Below are positions 23,093 through 34,470 of a DNA stretch of 64,000 nucleotides, piece after piece. The notes beneath the pieces are model-generated. The model ran no database searches, had not been told where the DNA came from, and saw nothing but the letters and a program-made list of their open reading frames with translations. Position numbers and translations under genes: made by a program. This stretch comes from Dastarcus helophoroides (lineage: Eukaryota > Arthropoda > Insecta > Coleoptera > Bothrideridae): NCBI GenBank assembly GCA_028583605.1, contig CM053329.1, forward strand, positions 35,178,992-35,242,991. Direction: 5' to 3'. Positions within the stretch are counted from its first letter, which is position 1. Each line of letters opens with the position of its first letter.

Positions 23093-24115
23093 ATTGCAGC
23101 TAGGTTATGTATTCGACGTAACTAAAGTCACAAAGGTCACCAGCAGCAGGTAACTTTCTTGTGTTATGGGTTGCATTCCTAAATACATTAAATGCAAGCC
23201 CCTCGGTGTGATATGCCTTTAACCAGTTTAACCCCTCGCGTAGCGATTCGTTCATTTCGTTCATTCATACGCAATACTCGCCCATGTTCCATCTTTATCG
23301 GATTTGGTCAGAATGAACTCGCGAAGAGAATAGGGGGCTGGACATATAGAAGTATTACATATATGGCCTTTAAGTATGTGAAACTTGACAACTAATGTTA
23401 ATATTGACAATCAGTGTTAAATTAAATGCTCTGTAATCGAAAAGGGTGATTAAAAAGAAGATAAAAAAATTAGCGAGGGATATTCGCCTAACTTAACATA
23501 ATTTTGCAAATTTTGGATAGGCTAAGGATATTAACGAAAATTTTTCATCCTCAAAATATGCTAAATTTCCATCATTTCAAAACGCTGCCTTTTTGCCATT
23601 GTGATCCTGAATTTACAATAATATTTTTAATTCTAACAGAAATTTATTTTTTTTAATGCTCCAAGGAAATGTATGTTAAAAATTAATGGATGTAAACAAA
23701 TGTTTGTTCTCGTGTTCCCACTGCTTTCATTACGCAATGAAACTTTAAATTATTGTACCGGAATTTGCTTCAGAAGAGAAAAGTCTTAACAACCTGCACG
23801 TTTACGAAAGTTGTAATCGGGTTTTTAAAACTTTAACATAACTCTTCAACTCGATTTTAACATCCTCGGCGTCCATTATATTTCGACTGGAATTTAAAGG
23901 AATCGGACGTTTGGAATTGTGTATTGATTTGCCCCAAAGTTATATCGAATTGAAATACTCAAATTACCTAAGATTTAAACTTTAGGGGACGTAAGGTTAT
24001 GTGGACTTTTAAAGGACTTTTTTCGTAACGCACGAAGCGTTATTTTTCCGAAAGTTATTTCATAGAGAATCTCATGCGTAGAGGCTTGAACCTTTATCAA
24101 ATTCAGAGTTTGGAA
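23093..24115. other. Non-repetitive stretch; possibly body of a hammerhead-bearing element
   Basis: At 23,418-23,438 it carries AAATTAAATGCTCTGTAAT, nearly the same as AAATTAAATGTTCTGTAAT at 34,318-34,336 in the family C insertion. In both places a hammerhead-like motif lies farther right on the minus strand. The stretch 23,41x-24,160 may therefore be a longer minus-strand relative of the 34.3 kb insertion. No coding sequence was recognised. Confidence 0.35.
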
Positions 24116-24158
24116 ACCAAAAATCGGTTTCGATCTTGTTAGATCTCGTCAGTTTGGT
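24116..24158 (-). ncRNA. Hammerhead ribozyme candidate, best core
   Basis: On the minus strand: ACCAAA, then CUGACGA (full match to the CUGANGA box), stem II GAUC/GAUC with loop UAACAA, GAA, ACCGAU (A15.1, near-palindrome, U16.1), U17, then UUUGGU. Stem I is ACCAAA with UUUGGU, six Watson-Crick pairs directly next to the core on both sides. Stem III (ACCGAU) is one base short of a palindrome. Known hammerheads self-cleave 3' of H17, here the U at 24,122. Tiny stem III hammerheads are known from Penelope-like elements, retrozymes and schistosome SINE-like repeats and often work as dimers. Confidence 0.6.
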
Positions 24159-24340
24159 ATGTCCAACTCTAATGCTAACAAATGTTCCGGTAAGTAAGTG
24201 CTATAGAATCAACAAGGTTCTTCGTCTGACTCCTAAGTACCGCCACCTATTGGTCCATGTGGACAACCCCAAAAAGTGTCGTATGCAAGTAAAATGCAAC
24301 GTAGACTTAGAGGGCTGCACTACTGTAGCCTAGGTTGCAT
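24159..24340. other. Short non-repetitive stretch
   Basis: Balanced composition with TACCGCCACCTATTGGTCC. A donor-like CCGGTAAGTAAG sits at 24,187-24,198. No exon could be defined. Confidence 0.3.
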
Positions 24341-24611
24341 CCCGTACAGCACCTGAATCAGGAAGATATCTTAAAGATATCATTATAGCGATAACTTTAA
24401 GAGCGACAGAAATGTTAATATTTAGATAACTTTTCTTAGTCGTCAGATTACGGACATCTAACGGGTACCTATTAGATAATTCTGATAGATGTCTTTAGCA
24501 TGAGAAATCTTTATGTTAACAAATGTTACTTTTCTGACAATATCTTCCGATGTCAGACTCTAAAAACTGTTGACTGTAAGAGCTCTTTAAGAGAATTTAT
24601 TGCTGAGCGAG
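24341..24611 (-). mobile_element. MITE, copy 2 (inverted)
   Basis: The reverse complement matches 19,707-19,980 over its whole length, with shared GCTCAGCAATAA, TCTTAAAGAGCTCTTA, AGAGTCTGACATC, TAAAGACATCTATCA and GGTGCTGTACGGG. Both copies are flanked by CAT before CCCG, so the true end may include CAT. Confidence 0.65.
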
Positions 24612-25130
24612 ATTCTACTTGCATTCATACAGAATGTCAAAAGCTAAACTTCCGTGTACAATTAAACTTGATATTGCTATGTGTCTGTGTGTTCCTACTT
24701 ATGGATAAAAATATCCCCAGAAGTTCTCCCATTTTCGAACTTTTCCAAAAAACATGATGCCAACGGCTAAAACAAACACCAATTAAGATGACACGAAAAC
24801 TTTTTAGGTTACCTGTCATAATAACATTTGACAATTAAGCAATTAAACTAAATAAATTTAAAAAAATGTGGCAAATATTCTGCGATTACGTAAAAAGAAT
24901 TATTTTCGACAAATATTTAAGATAACTTTTTAGGAACACTTCCAAGGCTAAGTCCTTTGTCGGGCCTTGGAAATTTCTTTGTTAATTTTCATCTAAATCA
25001 ATTCGATGCTTAAGCCGCGAAGAGGTAACATACGCACAGACGAACGCACAGTAGATAAACATAGCCGGTTCTAACCCAAAATCCCATGTTTCTAGGGAAA
25101 TCCATCATGCTATGTTTTGTTAGATTTTCT
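24612..25130. other. Non-repetitive stretch, no gene seen
   Basis: Mixed composition with CGGGCCTTGGAAATTTC near 24,960. Short reading frames on both strands look like chance. Confidence 0.35.
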
Positions 25131-28100
25131 GTTCTGGCCTTTCTTGAAAATTTTAATTTTTTGAACATTTTGTTTTTTGAAAATTTTGACCATTTTGCGA
25201 TTTTTCTAAAAATGTTAACAATGTTAACTGCTCTAAAACTGATTTATTGAATATTACGATTTTTTTGAAAATCCCGAAATTTTTAAAACATTTGAACTCT
25301 TCACAATTTCAACTTTTTAATTTGCCCTTTTTTTAAAAGTGTAACTTTTTAAAAGTTTCAAATTTTATTTTTTTTTAATCCTAATTTTCTATGAAAATTT
25401 AGAAACACGGAATTCTGTGGTTTTTCAAAATTATAACCTTTAAAATTTCCACTTTCTTTAAAATTTCGTCTTTATCTAAAAATATAGATTTTTTTAATAG
25501 AATCTTGTTAAAATTTTGGGTTATTTTACAAACATTTCGTTGCATTTTAAAGTTTTTGATTTATTTCGAAAATTTGAACTTTTTTCAAAATATCGATTTT
25601 TTCAACATTTTGGCTTTTTTTGAAAATCTTTTTGAAAACATCGACATTTTTTAATTAAATTTCTTTGTAAGATATACAACTTTTAAATTTTTTTCTCAAA
25701 GTTTTAACTAACAAAAATTTCGAAATTTTTGATAATTTTGACTTCATTCGAAATTTGGACTCTTCGAAAATTTGGATTTTTAGATTTCTCTCAAAAATTC
25801 TTCATTTTTTAAATCTCGAAATTCCTTCATAATTTCGAATATTTTTTAAATTTCGGACCATTTTTTAAGATCCAATTTTTTTTCATAAATTTGGCCATTT
25901 TTTAAAATGTTGGTTTTTTTGAAATCCCTAACTTTTTTTGAAAATCCCTAAACTTTTTAAAAATTTGAACTCTTTTCACAATTTCAACTTTTTAATTTGC
26001 TCTTTTTTCAAATATATAATTTTTTAAAAGTTTGAAATTTTTTCCAAAATTTCGACATTCTTATTTTTTTGAAGTTGTTGAATTTTTTTTGAACATGTTG
26101 AGTTTTTTTGAAAATGATAATATTTTGAATTTTCTACTTTTTAAAATTTTCATTTTTTTTTGAAAATTGAAAATTAACCTTTTGTGAAAATTTCGATTAT
26201 TGTTAAAAATGTTGCCATTTTGAAATTTACACTTTTCGACGCCTTTTGAAAAATGTACTTTTTTAAAGATTGAACTTTTTTTGGAAATATCGATTATGTT
26301 TTAATTTTACATCTCGCAATTTGCACTCTCCCTAAAATTTCGTTGTAATCGAAAAACGAATTCTAAAAAAAGTCAAATTTTGAGTACCTAATGATCCAGA
26401 AATTTTTTGAAAAATTAAATCGGACTTTCCAAGTGAAAATTAAAAGTTGAGAAAAAACTTCGAACTTTAGGAATAAAGTAGATATTTTGGAAACACGAAT
26501 TTTCAGAATAAACAGAAAGTTCGAGAAAAATAACAACTTAAAAAAAGTCAAATTTTGGAAAAAAATGTTTGAAGGAGTTTTACAAACTCGAGAAAAATTA
26601 GAAAATCTCAGGAAACGTATTCCTCGAAATCTGAAAAAAAAAGTTTTTTTCGAGACTTATTCTTTTTGTTATTATTTCGACCTAATATCAAAAAATAAAT
26701 TATTTTGGAGAACGTTGACATTTAAAGGAAAAGATGAATTTCAAGGAAAAGACGAAATTCGAGGAAAAAATATCAAAATGTCAACAAAACAGAAATTTTA
26801 GAATTCTGCCATAATACTCAGCATTTTTAGAAACCAACGAAACTTAAAAAAATGAATAAAAAAAGACGAATTCTGAAGAAAAAAATCAAAATTTTGACCA
26901 GAGGTCACTATTCTGAGAAAAAAATCGGATGTTCCAAGAGAAAGTTAAAAATTGAGAAAGTAAATCACATTTTAGGAATAAAAATTTTGGAAAATATTCT
27001 GGAAAAAGGAATTTTGAGAATAAATCAAAATTTGGAGAGGACAAATTCAGAAAAAGTCGAATTTTGAAATAATAGCAAAATGTTCAAAAAAAAAAACTAA
27101 TTTGGAGAAAAGAAAAACTAAATCTTCGGAAAAAGGCTGAGCTATAAGAACATTTTCAGAGAACGTCAGTTTTTAAGAAAAAAAGTAGAATTTTGAGAAT
27201 AAAGTTGATCTTTGAAAAAAAACATGATCTTTTGAGCACAAACGAATTTTGAATAAACGGAGTCAAAATTTCAATCAAAAAACGGGAGGAAAAAGTCGAA
27301 ATTTGCAGAAACGTAAGTAATTTTCGAGCGAAAATTTCGACCATAAAGAAAAAGTCAAATATGACACCAATCAAAAAAGGGCGGAATTTTTTAGTAGAAT
27401 GAAGAAATTTCGAAAAAAAAATTTTGAAGAGTCTAAATTTGAGGAAAAAAACCAAATTTCGAGGGATGAAAAATTAGCAAAAAGTCAAAATTTCGTAGAG
27501 GAAGTAAGAGTTTTAAATAAAAATAGAAATTTTAAAAAAGATCGTTTTTCGGAAATGCAAATGTCAAAAAAGACAAATTTCTAAAAAAATGTCAAAAAAT
27601 ACAAATTTCGAAAAATGTCGAAAAAGACAAATTTCGAAAAATGTCAAAAAAACAATTTCGAAAAGGAGTCAAAATGGCAAATTTCGAAAAAATATGACAT
27701 TTTCAACAATGGACCAATTTAAAAAAGTAGAATTTCGAAAAACTGACCGAAATTTAAAATTATTCGTTGAAACAAAACATGATCTTTGAGCATAAACAAA
27801 TTTTAAATAAAAAAAGTCAAAATTTCAATCAAAAAACAGGAGAAAAAAGTCGAAATTTGCAGAAACGTAAGAAGTTTTCGAGCGAAAATTTTGACCATAA
27901 AGAAAAAGTCAAATATGACACCAATCAAAAAAGGGGGGAATTTTTTTAGTAGAATTAAGAAATTTCGAAAAAAAAAACGAATTTTGAAGAGTCTAAATTT
28001 GAGGAACAAATCAAAATTTCGAGGGATGGAAATTGAGCAAAAAGTCAAAATTTCGTAGAGAAAGTAAGAGTTTTAAATAAAGATAGAAATTTTAAAGAAG

Positions 28101-28735
28101 ATCGTTTTTCAGAAACGTAAATGTCAAAAAGACAAATTTCTAAAAAATGTCAAACAAGACAAATTTCTAAAAATGTCGAAAAAGACAAATTTCTAAAAAA
28201 TGTCAAAAAATACAAATTTCGATAAATGTCGAAAAATACAAATTTCGAAAAAATGTCAAGAAAAAACAAATTTTGAAAAGAAGTCAAAAATGGCAAATTT
28301 CGAAAAGAAAGACAAAATTTTCAACAATTTACCAATTTAAAAAAGTAGAATTTCGAAAAACTGACCGCTATTTAAAAAACAAGGCGAAGTTCGAAACTAA
28401 GGCCATACTTTTGAAAAAGAAGATAAACTTTGAACAAAAAAAATCGAATTTTCGATAAAAAAACAAATTTCGAGAAAAAAAGTCGAAATTTACAGGAAAA
28501 TTTCTGGAAAAGGACGAATTTTGCGAAACAAATTGAAAAAGGGCCAGCCTTTAAAAAAATGAAATTTCGAAGAAAAAGGACGAATTTTGAAAAGAAAGTT
28601 GCAGATCGAATTTTCGAGGACTCGAAATTTGGTGAAACGGGAAATTACCTCGAGAAAGTCAAAATTTTAAAATAAATGTTGAATCAAAAGATCAAATATT
28701 GAAAATAAAAGATTAAGAAACGGACGAATTTCGAA
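25131..28735. repeat. T-type to A-type block with long tandem units
   Basis: The stretch 25,131-26,330 is T-type and 26,340-28,735 is A-type. In the T part, a segment with TTTGAACTCTT, CACAATTTCAACTTTTTAA occurs near 25,285 and 25,960, about 670 bp apart. In the A part, 27,223-27,775 is repeated at 27,776-28,380, sharing AAAGTCAAATATGACACC and AAAAAGTAGAATTTCGAAAA. Long K/N/F-rich frames here are artefacts of A-richness. Confidence 0.75.
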
Positions 28736-31255
28736 AAAACCTTGTTTGGGTCTCAAAGACGTTATAGTAGCGAGGGTTTTCTCACTTTCAAATTCAGCAG
28801 AATTGTCTGAATAATTTGGTATCAGATGTCATATGTCAAAAGTGAAATATGTTTGTCGTCACAAAAACAAAATATTTATGTTATTTTTCTCAAATCAACA
28901 CGCCATGTTTGGCGTTAGCCAATCGCGTTCAAGCTCAACAATTAGACGTTATCAATGCTGGTAACCAATCTTTTATATTGGTTAAGTCTGATGTATCATA
29001 GAACTGGTTTCGATTTTTTCTGAAGTGATCGTGTGTAGGGTGCGATGTTTTCGAAATGAATTCTAAATGAAGTGGTTGTCATTCTTGTTAACTTGAATAT
29101 GTTGTGCGACTTATCTGCTAATAATTCGACTTCAAACTCGAGGACGATTCCAGAGGGATATGCTTAATAACTACACGAAATATTCTAAACTTTCGAAACA
29201 TTTAGATAGAAGAACTAGATCTGTCTACTTAAATGAAATAAGCCTGTATAAATTGTAACATATTTGGAGTCAACAAGGGCGGAGCGTTTGAAATTTAAAT
29301 CCACATCGCCACTCAAAGGATCTAAAATGTAAACCATTAATTTCTGGTATGTAAATTGTAGTAAATCCGTCTCTGATGTTTGTAATAATATGAGAGAAGC
29401 TGCTTCTGGGCGAAGTTGACGGTCTGTTAGACTCGCACCGACGAAGTTTTCCCATTCTGGACAAGAATGACAGAATGCATAGAGCGAACGAGGCTGTATA
29501 CACCACGCTTTTCTTCACATCCGTTTTATCATTTCATCCTTTTGTGGGTTGTTGTATTCCACCGCGAGCCTCCCAACTCAAATCGATAAACTTACACAAT
29601 GGGATTGTTCATTTATTATATGAGTCTTTTCTATGACGTCTGTTATTGTACGAGAAATTTATGTATTTTAAATGTATAATCTAGGACATCGTTAAAATAA
29701 AAAACAAACCGAGATGGTTTTTGATCAGACAGTTTATTCGTATTTTTACAAAATTTTGTCGAGAAAACTTATAAAATTAATTTGGATAAACCAAATGAAT
29801 CAGCTGGGCATAGCTTTAAAGAGTTCGTGCAGATTGCAGAATGATGTTTTGTTCAAATTCGTTAATGCGATCATGCGTATACTTAGCTGCCTAGTTTCCA
29901 GCTATATAAAGTTGCGTCCTATTGCGTTAGATGACTCTGCCGGAGCATTATATTAAACACATCTTACTTGCAAAGTTACAATAAGGTTGCCTATCGTTAG
30001 ATGACGCTCTCGCGCTGTCACATATGAAATATCTTTATGGATATTGGATACGGTGTTAGTTTGGGAGCTTCTTGAACGGTGATAAAATGTATCTTATTAA
30101 CGACCCCGCGTTGAAAGGTGCGTCTGTACCCATTTTCGTCAAAATTGCTTCAGTAATTAATCCATGAAAAGCGAACAAACGGACAAACACACTTTCACAT
30201 TTATTTATTATTATTCAAATAAAAAAACGCATTAAGTGTGCATAAAAGTGTTTAGGTTCAATTAACTTTCTGTGTTCTTGACTGGAAAAACCCTTAATAA
30301 TACATAAAGAATTAGTAGAATTAAAAAGGTAAAATGTGGTTGGTTTCTTAGAAGCTAAGAGAAAAAAAATAGTTATTTTATTTGACCATAAACCTGGATT
30401 TCTGAAACTAGACTATGTGGTATTTAGTGGTAAAAACGGTCACCTAATGGAACTGATCAAGCAATCCAACGACATTAATGAAAGTTGTCACGCAATAAGC
30501 AATAAATAATTTTCATTAGGGAATCTATTTAGAATAATCTATAAATAACTTATTCAATTATTTACACAAGAAGCAAGAAATATCTGATCCACCAATCGAT
30601 TTCCCGTCCGTCAGGTAACCCGAAGGCTGAAATTCGCCCGACCGCCGCTGAAAATAAGGCCAACGTCGCCGCGTAGTGCTGAAAGGAAAACGGGGGAATC
30701 CCCCGCGCCATTGACGAAATAGCGGAATGGATGATCTTTAATTATAGCTGCGGGATTATGCAAACTATTCGCCCGTTCTCGTATCAAATTCGCATCGTAA
30801 ATATCGGTATTTCCATAAATCCTTTCGGTGCTTGTGTACGATGGCACCGACTGCATCCACGTGTATCATCGCTGCCGTCGGGACGCCGGTGTCACGACAA
30901 CGACCGTTTATCACGCGACCACTTTTATCGTTTTCTAACTTTATTCGATCTCTTCCTCGAGCCATCTCGATAACCGAATTCCGCCCTTGGCGCGATTTGG
31001 CACAATATTGACATTCTAAATCCCGCCGAAATCCCATTTATGCCCCGAAAAACAATTTTATTTGCGAGGACAACCTTTGTACGAGTAGTTATTGCTCAAA
31101 AAAGGAGCGTGAAACCAAACCGATGTCAGACACTATTCTAGTACGATACATCGTAAAATGTCAAAGTGAAAACTTTAAAAGGAACAAAAAATAAAATTAT
31201 CAAAAGACCAAAACCTCTTATCTAGTTTTGAAGAAAATGTCTTATCATATTTTTA
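28736..31255. other. Single-copy-looking region of 2.5 kb with a GC-richer island
   Basis: No family repeat was recognised. The stretch 30,600-31,040 is clearly GC-richer and CpG-rich, with CCGACCGCCGCTGA, GTCGGGACGCCGG and GCGCGATTTGGC. It lacks a convincing exon, so it may be regulatory or an unrecognised exon. A minus-strand frame at 29,270-29,518 is described separately. Confidence 0.4.
29270..29518 (-). CDS. Unidentified small frame with signal-peptide-like start (doubtful)
   Basis: This 82-codon minus-strand frame begins MKKSVVYTASFALCILSFLS, which has the basic-hydrophobic pattern of a signal peptide. A cysteine- and arginine-bearing tail follows, ending FKFQTLRPC. Base composition is more balanced than in the neighbouring repeats. 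No promoter, splice site, polyadenylation signal or family resemblance was found, and a frame of this length can arise by chance. Confidence 0.15.
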   Translation of the reverse strand: MKKSVVYTASFALCILSFLSRMGKLRRCESNRPSTSPRSSFSHIITNIRDGFTTIYIPEINGLHFRSFEWRCGFKFQTLRPC

Positions 31256-31535
31256 AACTTGGAGTTATTAAAACCATTGAAAATTTTAAACTACTGGCGA
31301 AATTGTTGGAAAGAAAGTCGAAATTTTAGGTGAGAAATAAAATTTTCCAGTTAACGTTAAAAATTTTGAGCAATAAATCAAAATTTCTAGAAAAATTGTA
31401 TATTAAAAAGAAAATTTATTGTTAACATTAGATTTTGGAAAAATGGACAAAATTTCGATATTTGGAAATTCCATAAAAAGTCAAAATTTTGGGGAAAACC
31501 CTGAACATTTTTAGAAAAAAGGATGTTCGTACACA
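31256..31535 (-). repeat. Short A-type repeat block
   Basis: AAAGTCGAAATTTTAGG and AAAAGTCAAAATTTTGGG words on the plus strand place it in the A-type class. It stands alone, with no T-type partner on its left. Confidence 0.6.
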
Positions 31536-31589
31536 CAACATCCTTTTGTTAAGCACTCTACTCCATTTTGCAATGAAGAACAAGTCTGT

Positions 31590-31990
31590 TGTTTTCCAAT
31601 CAATGAAACCAATTTGAATCTAGTATACAACAACAGTTATTGGATACTAGATTCAGATTGGAGATTTCCAATTAATGAAACCAATCTGAATCTAGTATCG
31701 AATAACAGTTATTTGACACTAGATTCTGTTTCGTTTCATTGATTGGAAAACTTTTTTCGGTTATTGAACAACTGTCTATCTAAGATTTGGTAAGTTAAAA
31801 CAAGGAGAAGGACCCAGATGACCTACTCTAGCCATACAAAAAGCATGTACCCTACAGAACTTGTAAGAGCATTCCTTCCCTGTCTGATCTTTGTGCAAAC
31901 CCCCCACTCCTCAAATTCTGTATTTGCCTATTAGTTTAAGGAAGTTTATATTTCTTGAATTGTGGTTACAATTTATCTCAACCTCCTCTC
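31590..31990 (+). repeat. Left direct repeat flanking the first CT tract
   Basis: Two palindromic segments at about 31,615-31,660 and 31,688-31,728 (GAATCTAGTAT...ACTAGATTC) are followed by CATTGATTGGAAAACTT, AGCCATACAAAAA, GAACTTGTAAGAGCATTCC and TTTGTGCAAACCCC. The same order occurs at 34,026-34,293, so the CT tract lies between two direct copies. The end (GTTTATATTTCTTGAATTG, 31,944 on) shows the site at 34.3 kb without its insertion. Confidence 0.8.
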
Positions 31991-34025
31991 CCTTTCCGCT
32001 GTTTCATCTTCTTCTTCCTCTAATGTTCTTCTTTTTATGCCTTCTTTTCCTTTTAATCTTATTTTTCTTCTTCTTTTCCTCTTAACTCTTCTTCTTATTC
32101 CTTTTTTTCCTCTTCCTCTCCATCTTGCTCTCTCCTTCTATTTGTTCGTCTTCTTTTTCTTTCTCTTTTTCTTAATCTTCCTCTCCCTGTTCCTCTACCC
32201 TTTTCTCTTTCTCTTCCTCCTCTTCTCTTCTATCTTTCACCCTCTTCTCTTCTCTTTTCTCCTTTTTCTTCTCTTCTATCTTCTCTCTTCTCTCTTGTCT
32301 CTTTTCTCTTTTGTCTTCTCTCTTCTCTTTTCTCTCTCTTCTCTCTTTTCTCTTCCCTCTTCTCTCATCTCTCTTCTCACTTCTTCTTCTCTTCCCTTTT
32401 CTTTTCTTCTCTTCTCTTCTCTCTGCTCTTGTCTCTCTTCGTTCTTCTCACTTTTCTCTTCTCTTCCCTTCTCTCTCTTCTCTTCCTCTTCTCTTCTCGC
32501 TTCTCTCTTTTCTCTTCTCTCTTTTCTTTTCTCTCTTCTGTCTTCTCTCTTCTGTCTTCTGTCTTCTCTCTTCTCTCCTCTTCTCTCCTCTTCTCTCTTC
32601 TCTCTTCTCTCTTCTCTCCTCTCTTTTCTCTTCCCTCTTCTCTCGTCTCTCTTCCTTCTTCTCGCTTCTCACTTCTCTCTTCTCTTTCCTTCTCTTTTCT
32701 TCTCTTCTCTATTCTCTTCTCTCTTCTCTTCTCTCATCTCTTCTCCTCTCTCTTCTCTCTCCACTCTACTCTCGTCTCTCTTCGTTCTTCTCACTTCTAT
32801 CTTCTTCTCTTCTCTTCTCTTCTCTTCTCTTCTCTTCTCTTCTCTTCTCTTCTCTTCTCTTCTCTTCTCTTCTCTTCTCTTCTCTTCTCTTCTCTTCTCT
32901 TCTCTTCTCTTCTCTTCTCTTCTCTTCTCTTCTCTTCTCTTCTCTTCTCTTCTCTTCTCTTCTCTTCTCTACTCTTCTCTTCTCTTCTCTTCTCTTCTTT
33001 TCTCTTCTCTTCTCTTCTCTGCTCATCTCTTCTCTTATATATTCTCTTCTCTCTTCTCTCTTCTCTCTTCTCTCTTCTCTCTTCTCTCTTCTCTCTTCTC
33101 TCTTCTCTCTTCTCTCTTCTCTCTTCTCTCTTCTCTCTTCTCTCTTCTCTCTTCTCTCTTCTCTCTTCTCTCTTCTCTCTTCTCTCTTCTCTCTTCTCTC
33201 TTCTCTCTTCTCTCTTCTCTCTTCTCTCTTCTCTCTTCTCTCTTCTCTCTTCTCTCTTCTCTCTTCTCTCTTCTCTCTTCTCTCTTCTCTCTTCTCTCTT
33301 CTCTCTTCTCTCTTCTCTCTTCTCTCTTCTCTCTTCTCCCTTCTCCCTTCTCCCTTCTCTCTTCTCTCTTCTCTCTCTCTTCTCTCTTCTCTCTTCGTTC
33401 TTCTTACTTCTCTCTTCTCTTCCTTCTCTCTCTTCTCTCCCTCTTCTCTTCTATCTTCACTTATCTTCTCTTTTCTCTTATCTCTCTTCTCTCTTTTCTC
33501 TTCACTCTTCACTTTTCTCTCTTCTCTCGTGTCTCTTCGTCTTCCTAACTTCTCTCTTCTCTTCCCTTCTCTCTCTTCCTCTTCTCTTCTTTCTTCTCTT
33601 CTCTTTTCTTCTCTTCTCTTCTCTTCTCTCTTCTCTTATCTCTTCTCTCTTATCTCTTCTCTCTTCTCTCTTCTCTCTTCTCTCTTCTCTCTTCTTTCTT
33701 CTCTCTTCTCTCTTCTCTCTTCTATCTTCTATCTTCTCTCTTATCTCTTCTCTCTTCTCTTTTCTTCTCTCTTCTCTTTTCTTCTCTTTTCTCTTTTCTT
33801 CTCTTTTCTCTTTTCTTCTCTTCTCTCTTGTTTTCTCTTTTTTTTCCTCTTTTCTCTCCTTCTTCTCTCCTTCTTCTCTTCCCTTCTCTTCTTCCTCTGT
33901 TTTTTCTCTCTTCTCTTCTCCCTTCTCTTCCCTCTTCTCTCTACTCTCTTCTCTTCCCTTCTCTTCCCTTCTCTTCTCTTCTCTTCTCTTCTCTTCTCTT
34001 CTCTTCTCTTCTCTTCACTTCTCTA
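31991..34025. repeat. CT-strand microsatellite tract 1, with penta- and heptanucleotide runs
   Basis: A 2-kb plus-strand pyrimidine tract. Degenerate CTTTTC/CTCTTC sequence surrounds a (CTTCT)n run at about 32,803-33,020, a (CTCTTCT)n heptanucleotide run at about 33,045-33,375 whose last units change to CTCCCTT, and another (CTTCT)n run at about 33,940-34,020. Homopurine-homopyrimidine mirror sequence of this kind can form triplex DNA. Reading frames of over 500 codons here (Leu/Ser/Phe-rich, or Arg/Glu-rich on the other strand) are artefacts. Confidence 0.95.
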
Positions 34026-34306
34026 AATCTAGTATCCAGTATCAGTTATTTGAAACTAAAGTCTCATTGATTGGAAAACTTGCCTCGGTTTTTGAATATC
34101 TGAATCATTTCTTGGTCTATCTAGGGTTGGGTAAGTTTACACAAGGACGGATTAAAGGGGGGCCCAGGCGACCTACATTAGCCATACAAAAAACATGGAT
34201 CCTGCAGAACTTGTAAGAGCATTCCTTCCCTGTCTGGCCTTTGTGCAAACCCCGCTTTGCCCACCTTCTGTATTTGCGTATTAGTTTAAGGAGGTTTATA
34301 TTTATT

Positions 34307-34470
34307 CTACAAATGACAAATTAAATGTTCTGTAATTAAACAGCTAAACGTGCCGAAATTTCAATTTAGTACAGCTGCAACCATAGACTAGTTTCGGCCT
34401 TCCTTGGCCCCATCAGTATGATACGGTGGTTGTAAACACGGCCAACTTAAGTCCGCTAGTCAGTTTATCA
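34307..34470 (-). mobile_element. 164-bp SINE-like insertion (family C) with 13-bp TSD
   Basis: GTTTATATTTATT occurs at 34,294-34,306 and exactly again at 34,471-34,483, flanking 164 bp with no coding capacity. The paralogous segment at 31,944 shows the uninterrupted site. A 13-bp duplication fits target-primed retrotransposition (LINE- or Penelope-type machinery) rather than a cut-and-paste element. On the minus strand a hammerhead-like motif lies near the 5' third, and the 3' part carries ATTACAGAACATTTAATTT, also found at 23.42-23.44 kb. There is no poly-A tail. Confidence 0.75.
34380..34422 (-). ncRNA. Hammerhead-like motif, family C
   Basis: On the minus strand: AUCAUA, CUGAUGG, stem II GGCC/GGCC with loop AAGGAA, GAA, the loopless palindrome ACUAGU (A15.1 to U16.1), C17, UAUGGU. 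Stem I is AUCAUA with UAUGGU, six pairs including one G-U. A9 of the conserved box is G here, which would be expected to impair catalysis. An alternative outer pairing, CAACCA with UGGUUG, is also possible. Confidence 0.5.

Noticed and set aside
31962..34216. Leu/Ser/Phe-rich reading frames of over 500 codons and the Arg/Glu-rich frames opposite
   Set aside because: They arise from CT/GA microsatellites that contain no stop codons. They have no non-repetitive coding part, start context or splice structure.
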